Shown: positions 1-6,283 of the stretch, piece by piece | Position numbering within the stretch: the first letter of the stretch is position 1 | Layout of the letters: each line of letters opens with the position of its first letter | Origin: an uncultured Clostridia bacterium | GTDB lineage: Bacteria > Bacillota > Clostridia > Peptostreptococcales > Anaerovoracaceae | Length of the DNA: 26,989 nt | Assembly (NCBI GenBank): GCA_934247125.1 | Contig: CAKQIZ010000019.1 | Location: forward strand, 1-26,989 | Direction: 5' to 3' | Notes under the pieces: generated by a model | Seen by the model: only the letters and a program-made list of their open reading frames with translations | What the model was told of the DNA's origin: nothing | Databases searched by the model: none | Made by a program: the position numbers and the translations under genes

Positions 1-779
1 ATGGCATAAATGGCCTCATCTGTAAGTTTGCCCTCTGCCAGAAGCGTACGCATACGCCTTGTCTGTGCATAGGACGGAGTACACTGTTCCATCTCTATGG
101 TATCAAGGAGCGATCTTTGGATATCCTCCGGAAGATAGGAGATATCCACCGCAGGTCTCAGTGCGATCTCACCCTTGTCCACCTTTTCAAGAAGCTCCGG
201 GATCAATTCGGTAAGGCGGATATACCGATGAATATTATCTTTTCCTTCTCCAACAATTTCAGCCAGTTGTTCGTTGGATCTCATCCCACGCAACTTCGTC
301 GCCATTGGCGACGAAGTTAAATCCAAGCGCTTTCCCTGCCTTTTCATAGCCTCCAGTCTCATCTTGTATGAAAATGCTTTTTCGCTGGGCAGTATCGTCG
401 TTCGCTGCAGATTACTGTCCACCATGAATATGACTGCTGCATCACGATCCATCTCCACGACTTCCGAACGCAAGGTGTCTAATCCTGCAAGCTCGCATGC
501 TCTCTTTCTCCTGTGTCCTGAGAGGATCTCATACCGGCCATCATCCTTCTTTCTCAGTGTAGCCGGAGTGATGATGCCCTGCTCCCTTACACTTTCTGCA
601 AGGTTCATCATGTCTTCATCATCCAGCACTTTGAACGGATGATCCGGGAACTCATCTATCTCCTCCAGCGGTATTTCATGGATCTTCTTCAGCTTCGCAT
701 CGTCCCTCTGCTCCTGCGTGGTGAAATATTCATCGAGCTTCGGAAGATCGAATTCGTTCTCTCTTTTTCTCACTGCCAT
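1..779 (-). CDS. parB: ParB/Spo0J-family partition protein, C-terminal part beyond window edge
   Basis: Reads from an ATG at 777-779, behind a GGAGGTG ribosome binding site, to the window edge: 259 codons with no stop, so the C-terminus is missing. ParB N-terminal nuclease/CTPase-fold features are visible: IPLEEIDEFPDHPFKV near residues 37-52, then a GHRR box (about 88-91) and a SNLQRTTILPSEKAF stretch (about 121-135) where chromosomal ParB has ENLQR. A helix-turn-helix (SNEQLAEIVGEGKDNIHRYIRL) follows at about 168-190. The family binds parS-type DNA and works with ParA in DNA segregation or element maintenance. The SNLQR...PSEKAF wording resembles ParBs of Firmicutes conjugative elements and plasmids rather than the oriC copy, from memory of the family. 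It overlaps the end of parA by 50 bp in another frame, so the two are translationally coupled. A 27-bp palindrome lies inside the gene at 292-318. Confidence 0.88.
   Translation of the reverse strand, partial: MAVRKRENEFDLPKLDEYFTTQEQRDDAKLKKIHEIPLEEIDEFPDHPFKVLDDEDMMNLAESVREQGIITPATLRKKDDGRYEILSGHRRKRACELAGLDTLRSEVVEMDRDAAVIFMVDSNLQRTTILPSEKAFSYKMRLEAMKRQGKRLDLTSSPMATKLRGMRSNEQLAEIVGEGKDNIHRYIRLTELIPELLEKVDKGEIALRPAVDISYLPEDIQRSLLDTIEMEQCTPSYAQTRRMRTLLAEGKLTDEAIYA
292..318. repeat. 27-bp perfect palindrome inside parB
   Basis: The 13-base arm AACTTCGTCGCCA (292-304) is followed by one base and then its exact reverse complement (306-318). It is exactly nine codons long and encodes TSSPMATKL with its flanking Leu codon, in the linker just before the ParB helix-turn-helix. 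Perfect symmetry of this length is not expected in coding DNA. It could be a protein-binding site, an RNA hairpin in the parB message, or an in-frame palindromic insertion. Confidence 0.9.
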
Positions 780-1557
780 AAAGCACCTCCTTCGTCAGTT
801 TCTCATAGGTTTTCGCCACGCTGCTTCCCGCATCATAGGAATATATGCTTTTTCCCATCGCGCTCACTTCTGCCGCCTTTACAGCGATCGGGATCTGCGT
901 GTCATACACTTTCATCAGATATCCGTACTCTCTTTTCAGGGCACTGCGGATATCTTTTGCAAGGTTCGTCCTTGCATCCACCAGCGTCAGCACGATGCCT
1001 TCGATCTTTAAATCAGGCTGCACATTTCTCTTCACTTTGCTTATGGTCTGCACCAGCTGCGTCATGCCCTTTGCAGGAAGATACTGCGCCTGCACCGGTA
1101 TGACCACACTGTCTGATGCTGCAAGAGCATTGATGGTGATCATGCCAAGGGACGGCATGCAGTCTATGAGCACATGATCATAATCCTGCTTCACATCTCT
1201 GAGGTAATTCTTCAGTGTAAGCTCTCTGCTCATGGCATTGACAAGATTCATCTCCATCGAGGAAAGCTCAAGGTTTGCAGGGATCAGATCCACACCTTCC
1301 TTGTGGTGCAGGATCCCTTCGCCTTTTACGATATGCTCATCCTTTATGATCTTTTCCATGAGAGTGCCCAGCGTGACATCCAGAGCATCACCGTTCTTCC
1401 ACCCAAGGCATGTGGTAAGATCCCCCTGCGGGTCAGCATCGATGAGAAGCACTTTCTTTCCTTCCCGCGCAAGGCCTATCCCCAGGTTCACCGCCGTAGT
1501 CGTCTTGCCTACGCCGCCTTTCTGATTGCACACAGCGATCACTTTACTCTTCTCCAT
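730..1557 (-). CDS. parA: ParA/Soj-family partition ATPase of a mobile element
   Basis: 275 residues, full length for a small ParA. The deviant Walker A motif KGGVGKTTT is at residues 13-21, the A' motif DADPQGDLT at about 40-48, and a Walker B-like VLIDCMPSLG near 130, so it should be a dimerising ATPase that drives DNA partition with ParB. The start ATG at 1555-1557 has a GGAGGAG site 4 nt upstream and overlaps the end of the previous gene by 14 bp. The phrase ANLELSSMEMNLVNAMSRE fits ParAs found on Firmicutes integrative elements, from family memory. It lies in one leftward transcript with two unidentified genes upstream and parB downstream. The chromosomal parAB pair normally sits near oriC beside rsmG, which is not the setting here, so this is read as element-borne. 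Confidence 0.93.
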   Translation of the reverse strand: MEKSKVIAVCNQKGGVGKTTTAVNLGIGLAREGKKVLLIDADPQGDLTTCLGWKNGDALDVTLGTLMEKIIKDEHIVKGEGILHHKEGVDLIPANLELSSMEMNLVNAMSRELTLKNYLRDVKQDYDHVLIDCMPSLGMITINALAASDSVVIPVQAQYLPAKGMTQLVQTISKVKRNVQPDLKIEGIVLTLVDARTNLAKDIRSALKREYGYLMKVYDTQIPIAVKAAEVSAMGKSIYSYDAGSSVAKTYEKLTKEVLYGSEKKRERIRSSEAR

Positions 1558-2035
1558 GGCTCTCCTCCCTGCTGTCTATCACAGACCTGAGGCAGCAGTA
1601 CTCATCATCAAGGCTGTCAGCGAAATCCTCACGGATCTCCCCTTGCTCTTCATCTGCCCCGCTCTCCTGCAGGAGCCTGTCCACCACATATCCATCTGCG
1701 ATATATTCATTGAAATAGTCAAGGAATATTTTCGCTGCCTCTTCATCCGGATAGATCACGCCTTCCAACATCTCCTTCGCATCTTCATCAAGAAGCAGAG
1801 CAAGAAGATAGATGAGCTCCACCGCTGTCTCATAGTCGCCTTCATCGGTATGGGTGCTGATCTCATCAAGGGCGTCGACATATGCATCGAACTCCAGCCC
1901 TGCATCATGCACTGCATCAGAAAAGCGTTTTTCTGTCATCCTGGCCAGAGCTTCTATCCCTGATACGAAGTTCTCACCGCGTTCCTTTTCATCTTCCGTT
2001 TTTCCAAACTCGATCGTAAATCCTACTTTTTTCAT
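1544..2035 (-). CDS. Unidentified acidic protein upstream of parA
   Basis: 163 residues from the ATG at 2033-2035, chosen because AGGAGG sits 8 nt upstream; a longer reading from 2062 starts inside that site. The product is strongly acidic (many Asp/Glu, especially in the C-terminal half, for example ESGADEEQGEIRED), has no membrane segment or signal peptide, and looks mostly helical. I do not recognise a family. Its stop overlaps the parA start by 14 bp, so it is translated together with the partition genes and may be an accessory of the element, for example a regulator, DNA mimic or antirestriction-type protein. That role is inferred only from acidity and position. It is certainly expressed as part of this operon if parA is. 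Confidence 0.8.
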   Translation of the reverse strand: MKKVGFTIEFGKTEDEKERGENFVSGIEALARMTEKRFSDAVHDAGLEFDAYVDALDEISTHTDEGDYETAVELIYLLALLLDEDAKEMLEGVIYPDEEAAKIFLDYFNEYIADGYVVDRLLQESGADEEQGEIREDFADSLDDEYCCLRSVIDSREESHGEE

Positions 2036-2132
2036 TTCATCATCCTCCTGTTTCAGGTACAAAAAAAGCCACTCCCGTATTGGAATGGCTATGTATTGCC
2101 CTTTTCAGGCTGATATGTGCTTTCTCTTATGA

Positions 2133-2279
2133 TTAGTCAAGAAGCTTCAGAAGCAGATCATCTATCGCATCAGTTGTATATTTCCCCTCTTTGATAAGCT
2201 GGTTCCTCCAGTTCAGCAGTCCGTTTATTATGATGTTCTGCTCATCTTCTGTGAGCCTGATCCTGTATTTCTTTATCAT
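2133..2279 (-). CDS. Small protein (48 aa) at the head of the partition operon
   Basis: ATG at 2277-2279, stop TAA at 2133-2135, 48 residues beginning MIKKYRIRLTEDEQNIIING and ending DDLLLKLLD. The purine-rich GGTGGAGAGG immediately before the ATG is a plausible, if close, ribosome binding site. The composition (RLTEDEQ, then a helix with NWRNQLIKEGK, then a second amphipathic helix) is that of a compact helical protein. It resembles small conserved proteins of unknown function found on Firmicutes conjugative elements, but I cannot name the family with certainty. It is the first gene after the promoter at 2401-2429 and is followed after about 98 bp by the 163-residue gene, so it belongs to the parAB transcript. 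Confidence 0.7.
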   Translation of the reverse strand: MIKKYRIRLTEDEQNIIINGLLNWRNQLIKEGKYTTDAIDDLLLKLLD

Positions 2280-2400
2280 CCTCTCCACCGATCCTTTCCT
2301 GATTTTTCTTCATCATATACTGCGATCCGATTTCATGCAAATGTGCAAACAAAAATCACACTCCCATTTTTGCCAGGGAAATAGCGATAAAATATGATAA

Positions 2401-2429
2401 GTTATATTAACATATGTAATTATTTTCAA
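2401..2429 (-). promoter_or_regulatory. Promoter of the parAB-containing operon
   Basis: On the minus strand TTGAAA (2424-2429) is followed by a 17-bp spacer and TATAAC (2401-2406), a good sigma-A match. Predicted transcription starts near 2394 and runs left into the 48-residue gene. It lies just inside the motif array at 2471-2627. Confidence 0.7.
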
Positions 2430-2470
2430 GTCCCTGAATACATATGAAAATACACGCTTTCAGGCGATTT

Positions 2471-2627
2471 TTGGGAATACATTTTTTCAAGATTTGGGAC
2501 AACACGATCTTTCCCAAATCGAAGAAACATGTGAAATTCACCTTTTTCTTTGAAGAAAGAAGAGAAGTTTCAAACGGCACTTGGGAAAAGATGCTTTCCC
2601 AAGTTTTTCCCAAATTTTTTCCCAAAT
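2471..2627. repeat. Array of seven TTGGGAA-type motifs in both orientations
   Basis: Plus-strand GGG cores are at 2473-2475, 2496-2498 and 2583-2585; complementary CCC cores at 2513-2515, 2598-2600, 2609-2611 and 2621-2623. Most are embedded in TTTGGGAAA or its complement. Copies 4 and 5 form an inverted repeat CTTGGGAAA/TTTCCCAAG (2580-2588 and 2595-2603) with a 6-nt centre. Copies 5-7 are spaced 11 and 12 bp apart, about one helical turn. It looks like a multi-site binding array for an element protein, such as a centromere, iteron or integrase-arm set. Degenerate further copies may lie near 2363-2383. Confidence 0.75.
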
Positions 2628-2652
2628 TTAGCGGAAAATACGGTAATTTATG

Positions 2653-2676
2653 ATAAATCACGTGTTCACGATTTAT
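2653..2676. repeat. Inverted repeat between motif array and tsf terminator
   Basis: ATAAATC (2653-2659) and GATTTAT (2670-2676) are exact reverse complements separated by 10 nt. The partly symmetric centre adds to the dyad. The position between accessory DNA and the tsf terminator makes it a candidate recombination core or operator; nothing in the sequence decides which. Confidence 0.45.
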
Positions 2677-2683
2677 AAGCATT

Positions 2684-2725
2684 AAAAAACCCCTGAGGCA
2701 CTAAATTCAATGCTTTCAGGGGTTT
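2684..2725 (-). terminator. Rho-independent terminator of rpsB-tsf
   Basis: On the minus strand AAACCCCTGA pairs with TCAGGGGTTT (2716-2725 with 2687-2696) around a 19-nt loop, and the hairpin is followed by a T run into 2684. It begins 23 nt beyond the tsf stop codon. It cleanly closes the core operon before the accessory region. Confidence 0.9.
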
Positions 2726-2748
2726 CTGCCGTTCTTTTTTAAGATCCG

Positions 2749-3852
2749 TTATTTCTTAGCTGCTGCTGCCTGCTGTGCTGCCACTTCTGCTGCGAAGTCT
2801 TCTTCTTTTTTCTCGATTCCTTCGCCGACTTCGAAACGGACTACGTTAACAAGAGCAAGATCCTTGTTTACTGTTCCAAGGTACTGAGCAACCGTCTGCT
2901 TGCCATCTTCTGCTCTGACATATGTCTGGTCCAGAAGGCAGATGTCCTTTAACTGCTTTGAAACACGTCCATCAACAAGGCCTTTGAAGATCTTGTTTTC
3001 TGAAATCGATTCTTTGTCCGCAACAGCGATCTGCGCAAGTTTAGCCTTTGCATCTTCTGAAAGAAAATTAGGCAGATAATTGAAATTGAACTTCTTATCA
3101 GCTCTCTTTTCCTCTAAGATCGCAACGTCTTCAGCATCCCAGACACCATCTACCGCTTTGTCTAATAAAGCGTTTAAGATTGGCTTAGGAAGTGTGAACG
3201 GATCGTTCAGTGCGCTTTCAAGTGTTATATCATGCATTTTAGCAAGTTCTTCTGCTGAAATGTCATTTCTGCTTACATACTGCGGGTTCATTGCAGCAAC
3301 CTGCATTGCTATGTTAGTCAAAGCTTCTTTCACATCATCATCAGCTTCTACATTACCTGCAACTACAGCACCGATCCTGCCGCCGTGGATATATGAAACG
3401 ACAGTTTCGCCAGTTACCTTCTCAAATCTTCTGATGCTCATATTCTCGCCGATAGTAGCTATCTTGTTAGTGAGAACGTCTTTAACAGTTCCTTCATCTC
3501 CATAAGGAAGTGCCATGAATGTATCCATATCTGCAGCATCGTTTTCGAGAGCCATCTTTGCAAGAGTATCTACGAATGTAACGAATTCTTCATTCTTTGC
3601 AACGAAGTCTGTTTCCGAATTTACTTCTACGATAGCTGCTGCCTTGCCGTCAGCAGCGACAGCTGTTCTTACCAGTCCCATCGCAGCAACTCTTCCTGCC
3701 TTTTTAGCAGCCTTTGCAAGACCTTTTTCCTTTAAGAGATCAACTGCAGCTTCGATATTCCCATCAGTTTCAACCAATGCTTTTTTGCAGTCCATCATAC
3801 CTGCGCCTGTCATTTCACGCAGTTCTTTTACCATCTTAGCTGTTACAGCCAT
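2749..3852 (-). CDS. tsf: Translation elongation factor Ts
   Basis: 367 residues from the ATG at 3850-3852, chosen for the GAGGAGGG site upstream; the longer frame from 3873 adds no family sequence. EF-Ts is the nucleotide exchange factor of EF-Tu. Diagnostic features are the N-terminal UBA-like KMVKELREMTGAGMMDCKKAL (residues 6-26), the TDFVAKNEEF motif that contacts EF-Tu near residue 80, SYIHGGRIGAVV in the first core subdomain, and DGRVSKQLKDICLLDQ in the second. The family is usually about 280-310 residues, and the surplus lies between NPQYVSR and the DGRVSK motif, where some 90 residues stand in place of roughly 40. It is second in an operon with rpsB, 27 bp downstream, and ends at a strong terminator; pyrH, frequent next gene, is absent. 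Confidence 0.97.
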   Translation of the reverse strand: MAVTAKMVKELREMTGAGMMDCKKALVETDGNIEAAVDLLKEKGLAKAAKKAGRVAAMGLVRTAVAADGKAAAIVEVNSETDFVAKNEEFVTFVDTLAKMALENDAADMDTFMALPYGDEGTVKDVLTNKIATIGENMSIRRFEKVTGETVVSYIHGGRIGAVVAGNVEADDDVKEALTNIAMQVAAMNPQYVSRNDISAEELAKMHDITLESALNDPFTLPKPILNALLDKAVDGVWDAEDVAILEEKRADKKFNFNYLPNFLSEDAKAKLAQIAVADKESISENKIFKGLVDGRVSKQLKDICLLDQTYVRAEDGKQTVAQYLGTVNKDLALVNVVRFEVGEGIEKKEEDFAAEVAAQQAAAAKK

Positions 3853-3879
3853 GATATTACCCTCCTCAATCACAAGTTA

Positions 3880-4656
3880 CTATTCAGCATCTGCCTTTTC
3901 TTCTGCTACTTCTACTGCATCTTCCGCCTCTGCAGCATCAGTTGAGCCTGCTTCTTCGCCTTCGTCAAAGCTTTCGCCCTGCTTAGCCTCGATGATAGCG
4001 TCAGCCATGCATCCTGCGATCAGTTTGACCGCTCTGATAGCATCGTCATTTGCAGGAATGATATAGTCAACATCGTCAGGGTCGCAGTTGGTGTCTACGA
4101 TACCAACAACAGGGATCCCGAGGATCCTTGCTTCCTTTACAGCGATCTTTTCTTTCTTAGGATCTACTACGAAAATAGCTCCTGGCATACCCTTCATATC
4201 TTTGATGCCGCCTAAGAACTTCTCAAGCTTTTCGAGCTCAAGTCTGAGCTTGATGACTTCTTTCTTTGAAAGCTTATCAAAAGTTCCGTCTTCTTCCATA
4301 GCCTTTATATCATTGAGTCTTCTGATTCTTCCTGAAATAGTCTTGTAGTTTGTGAGCATTCCGCCTAACCATCTCTGGTTTACATAGTACATGTCACATC
4401 TCTTTGCTTCGTCCAGGATAGCAGCCTGAGCCTGCTTCTTAGTTCCTACGAAAAGAACCGGTTTACCACTTGCTGCAACTTCCTTCATGAAAGCATATGC
4501 TTCATCTATTTTCTTTACAGTCTTCTGAAGGTCTATGATATAGATACCGTTTCTTTCTGTAAAGATATAAGGAGCCATCTTAGGGTTCCATCTTCTGGTC
4601 TGGTGTCCGAAGTGCACGCCTGCTTCCAGCAGCTGTTTCATTGAAATTACTGACAT
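3880..4656 (-). CDS. rpsB: 30S ribosomal protein S2
   Basis: 258 residues from the ATG at 4654-4656, which has a GAGAGGAG site upstream; the ATG at 4684-4686 would add ten non-family residues. S2 motifs are clear: [22 protein letters not shown] (6-27), [19 protein letters not shown], and [14 protein letters not shown]. It sits on the 30S subunit and recruits S1 where present. The last about 35 residues are a very acidic Glu/Ala/Asp tail ([20 protein letters not shown]), an extension seen variably in Firmicutes S2. First gene of the rpsB-tsf operon, with a promoter at 4814-4842 and a leader of about 150 nt that could fold into an autoregulatory structure. Confidence 0.98.
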   Translation of the reverse strand: MSVISMKQLLEAGVHFGHQTRRWNPKMAPYIFTERNGIYIIDLQKTVKKIDEAYAFMKEVAASGKPVLFVGTKKQAQAAILDEAKRCDMYYVNQRWLGGMLTNYKTISGRIRRLNDIKAMEEDGTFDKLSKKEVIKLRLELEKLEKFLGGIKDMKGMPGAIFVVDPKKEKIAVKEARILGIPVVGIVDTNCDPDDVDYIIPANDDAIRAVKLIAGCMADAIIEAKQGESFDEGEEAGSTDAAEAEDAVEVAEEKADAE

Positions 4657-4690
4657 TTTGTTTCTCCTCTCGGTTTTTTCTTCCACTGCA

Positions 4691-4760
4691 GTTTATTGCC
4701 GGGAACAACCTTCATAAATGTCCGAAAAACCTTGAAAGGCACCGGTTCCCGTGATACTGC
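4691..4760 (-). promoter_or_regulatory. Structured leader of rpsB
   Basis: The about 150-nt untranslated leader contains CGGGAAC and GTTCCCG, exact complements about 40 nt apart, enclosing a small CCTT-AAGG hairpin. In other bacteria rpsB leaders are bound by S2 itself for feedback control. The structure here is seen; the S2 control is inferred, and I cannot match it to a named leader family. Confidence 0.4.
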
Positions 4761-4813
4761 CGTGTGCAAACTATAAAATACGATCAGTCCCGAATAAAAT
4801 GAGACCAGCTAAC

Positions 4814-4842
4814 ATTTTACTATAAACTTTTAGTAAATACAA
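4814..4842 (-). promoter_or_regulatory. Promoter of rpsB-tsf
   Basis: TTGTAT (4837-4842), a 17-bp spacer and TAAAAT (4814-4819) on the minus strand. The predicted start is near 4807, giving a leader of about 150 nt before the rpsB ATG. The promoter lies between the lytTR stop and rpsB, so rpsB-tsf is transcribed independently. Confidence 0.75.
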
Positions 4843-4870
4843 TCTTTTTCATGTTTTTCAGGCACGGTTT

Positions 4871-5233
4871 TTACAACTTTTTTTCAAAATATTCCTTCAC
4901 GCCTCTGGAAGCTCGCGCAAAAGTTTCTTTTCCCATATATATGTCTGCCTTGTCCTCCAGGTAGATCGTGTTGTCAGTCATCACGACGACCTTGTCCATA
5001 TTTATTATATAACTCCTGTGACAGTACAGAAAACGCTCGTCAAGCCTGCTCATCACTTCCTCCATTTTCCCGTAAAATTCAATGCAGTCTTTGTCTGTAT
5101 CATACTTTTTCTCTGCGATGCACGAACTTTCAAGATGAACTTTTATCTTGCGCAGCTCCTTTTCCATATAAAGGATATCGCCCATTTCCAGCACGAATGT
5201 CCCATGTATATTTTTTACTATAAATTTGCTCAA
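4871..5233 (-). CDS. Stand-alone LytTR-domain DNA-binding protein
   Basis: 120 residues that consist of one LytTR domain only, with no receiver domain and no membrane segment. Family hallmarks are DILYMEKELRKIKVHL near residue 18, the MEEVMSRLDERFLYCHRSYIINMDKV block (about 57-82) in which F-x-x-x-HRSYIIN is highly characteristic, and the closing YMGKETFARASRGVKEYF. LytTR proteins bind direct repeats through a ten-stranded beta fold and usually control virulence, competence or peptide production. The start is TTG at 5231-5233, supported by AGGAAGGGG upstream. It lies alone between rpoZ and the rpsB promoter, with a leader that can fold its own ribosome binding site into a stem (5241-5290). 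Its targets are unknown. Confidence 0.9.
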   Translation of the reverse strand: MSKFIVKNIHGTFVLEMGDILYMEKELRKIKVHLESSCIAEKKYDTDKDCIEFYGKMEEVMSRLDERFLYCHRSYIINMDKVVVMTDNTIYLEDKADIYMGKETFARASRGVKEYFEKKL

Positions 5234-5240
5234 AACAAAT

Positions 5241-5290
5241 CCCCTTCCTGTTTAAAGAACGACCTATGATCATTCTCTCACAAAAAGGGG
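5241..5290 (-). promoter_or_regulatory. Leader hairpin able to hide the lytTR ribosome binding site
   Basis: In the transcript CCCCTT (5285-5290) is complementary to AAGGGG (5241-5246), which is part of the ribosome binding site. Between them AGAATGA (5270-5276) pairs with TCGTTCT (5256-5262) in a 7-bp stem with one G-U pair. The nested fold could reduce translation of the TTG-started regulator. Confidence 0.45.
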
Positions 5291-5304
5291 CTCTGCACCA
5301 TTCG

Positions 5305-5317
5305 TTGCAAACGACAT
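5305..5317. promoter_or_regulatory. Operator-like palindrome upstream of lytTR
   Basis: TTCGTTGCAAACGAC contains TCGTT and AACGA as exact complements around a 3-nt centre, about 70 bp upstream of the lytTR start and just downstream of rpoZ. It may be a regulator binding site; no promoter close to consensus is visible beside it. Confidence 0.3.
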
Positions 5318-5339
5318 TATGCCTTGATTTTAGACAACG

Positions 5340-5540
5340 CTATTCGTCAATAGACTCTCTGTAAGTTATAAGGTCTTCAGCGATCTCATTTGCTGCTATG
5401 GATACAGGTTTTTCAACATCTGCCTCTGTAAGCTTAGGCATACCTTCTATGATATCCCTTGCTCTCTTGGCGGCAAGTATCACCAGCGTGTATCTGCTGT
5501 CCACTTTCGTTCTGATCTTGTTAATCGATGGATATAACAT
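5340..5540 (-). CDS. rpoZ: RNA polymerase omega subunit
   Basis: 66 residues, typical for Firmicutes omega. It assists assembly and stability of RNA polymerase through the beta' subunit. The N-terminal [30 protein letters not shown] contains the conserved SRYTLV...AKRAR helix region that wraps the beta' C-terminus; a second helix [14 protein letters not shown] follows. Its ATG shares one base with the TAA stop of gmk (TAATG), so translation is coupled. gmk-rpoZ is a conserved pair in Firmicutes. The usual downstream neighbours coaBC and priA are absent, replaced by the lytTR gene. Confidence 0.95.
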   Translation of the reverse strand: MLYPSINKIRTKVDSRYTLVILAAKRARDIIEGMPKLTEADVEKPVSIAANEIAEDLITYRESIDE

Positions 5541-6154
5541 TATAACTCCTCCTTGTATCTTCTGACAATCCTGTCTACTTCACTATCGTTCAGCTTGCAC
5601 TGTTCTGCCGTTATTATGGCTCTGACACGGTTTATAGCTACATCAAGATCCTCGTTTATCACTCTGTAATCGTACTGATCTATGAGTGAGATTTCCTGCA
5701 GTGCAGTCCCGAGTCTTCTTGCCATGGTTTCCTCTGTCTCCGAGCCTCTGGCTTTTATTCTGTTTTTCAGCTCTTCGATCGACGGCGGCAGTATGAATAT
5801 AAATACCCCCTCCGGGTATGACTTCTTTACCTGAAGCGCCCCCTGCACGTCTATTTCAAGTATCACATCGATACCATCTTCGAGCCACTGTATGACATCC
5901 TTTTTAGGCGTGCCGTAAAAATTGCCGTACACATTTGCATATTCCATGAACCCGTCTTCTTCTATCAAAGCCTCAAAAGCCGGTTTGTCCACGAAATGAT
6001 AGTGTATCTTGTCTACTTCTCCCTTTCGCGGTGCTCTTGTCGTCATGGAAACAGACATTCTGATGTTTCTTTCTGCATCCAGTACTTCTTTACAGATAGT
6101 CCCTTTACCGGCACCCGAAGGTCCCGAAATCACAAACAGCTTGCCTTTTGTCAT
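5540..6154 (-). CDS. gmk: Guanylate kinase
   Basis: 204 residues, full length. It phosphorylates GMP to GDP with ATP in the cytoplasm, feeding GTP, dGTP and (p)ppGpp pools. The P-loop GPSGAGKGT is at residues 11-19, followed by [22 protein letters not shown] (GMP-binding region, about 35-56), GNFYGTPK (about 77-84) and [14 protein letters not shown] (about 96-109). The ATG at 6152-6154 has an AGGAG site. It is led by a near-consensus promoter at 6203-6231 and overlaps rpoZ by one base. In related genomes yicC (and often remA) lies directly upstream; here an APC permease gene separates them and no remA is seen. Confidence 0.97.
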   Translation of the reverse strand: MTKGKLFVISGPSGAGKGTICKEVLDAERNIRMSVSMTTRAPRKGEVDKIHYHFVDKPAFEALIEEDGFMEYANVYGNFYGTPKKDVIQWLEDGIDVILEIDVQGALQVKKSYPEGVFIFILPPSIEELKNRIKARGSETEETMARRLGTALQEISLIDQYDYRVINEDLDVAINRVRAIITAEQCKLNDSEVDRIVRRYKEEL

Positions 6155-6202
6155 ATATACGCTCCTGAAAAATCTTAGTCTCTGTGCTTACTCTGAACAA
6201 TA

Positions 6203-6231
6203 ATTATATCACTGTTTCACCAGTTCTTCAA
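6203..6231 (-). promoter_or_regulatory. Promoter of gmk-rpoZ
   Basis: TTGAAG (6226-6231), 17-bp spacer, TATAAT (6203-6208) on the minus strand. The start is predicted near 6196, giving a leader of about 40 nt. This explains how gmk is expressed independently of the permease upstream. Confidence 0.85.
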
Positions 6232-6248
6232 GGCAAATATTATCATCC

Positions 6249-6273
6249 GCCTCTCATCTGTCAGATGAGAGGC
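6249..6273 (-). terminator. Strong hairpin after the permease gene
   Basis: GCCTCTCATCT and AGATGAGAGGC are exact complements with a 3-nt loop, 11 nt past the permease stop. The stem is very stable but no good T run follows on either strand. It is probably a terminator or 3'-end stabiliser for the permease transcript. Confidence 0.6.
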
Positions 6274-6283
6274 AAGGTGCGCG

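Larger units (their letters stand above)
2280..2748. other. Gene-free junction region between the element and tsf
   Basis: About 470 bp without a convincing gene. From left to right it holds an untranslated leader (2280-2394), the promoter at 2401-2429, the array of TTGGGAA-type motifs (2471-2627), a near-palindrome with arms ATAAATC and GATTTAT (2653-2676), and the tsf terminator (2684-2725). Two open frames of 69 and 91 codons cross the array but have no ribosome binding sites and consist mainly of the translated repeats. The base composition is clearly richer in A and T than the flanking genes. The element-chromosome junction probably lies here, but I cannot see a duplicated att core because the other end is outside the window. 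Confidence 0.55.

Noticed and set aside
639..1103. Plus-strand frames opposite parA, tsf, trmD and the moeA genes
   Set aside because: All lie antisense to well-supported genes and lack family sequence or ribosome sites.
2407..2682. Minus-strand 91-codon frame and plus-strand 69-codon frame over the motif array
   Set aside because: Neither has a ribosome binding site; the former starts at the terminator, and both mainly translate the repeats.
5340..5540. rpoZ as a shadow or fragment because of its small size
   Set aside because: It has full omega length and motifs and is coupled to gmk, so it was kept as a real gene.
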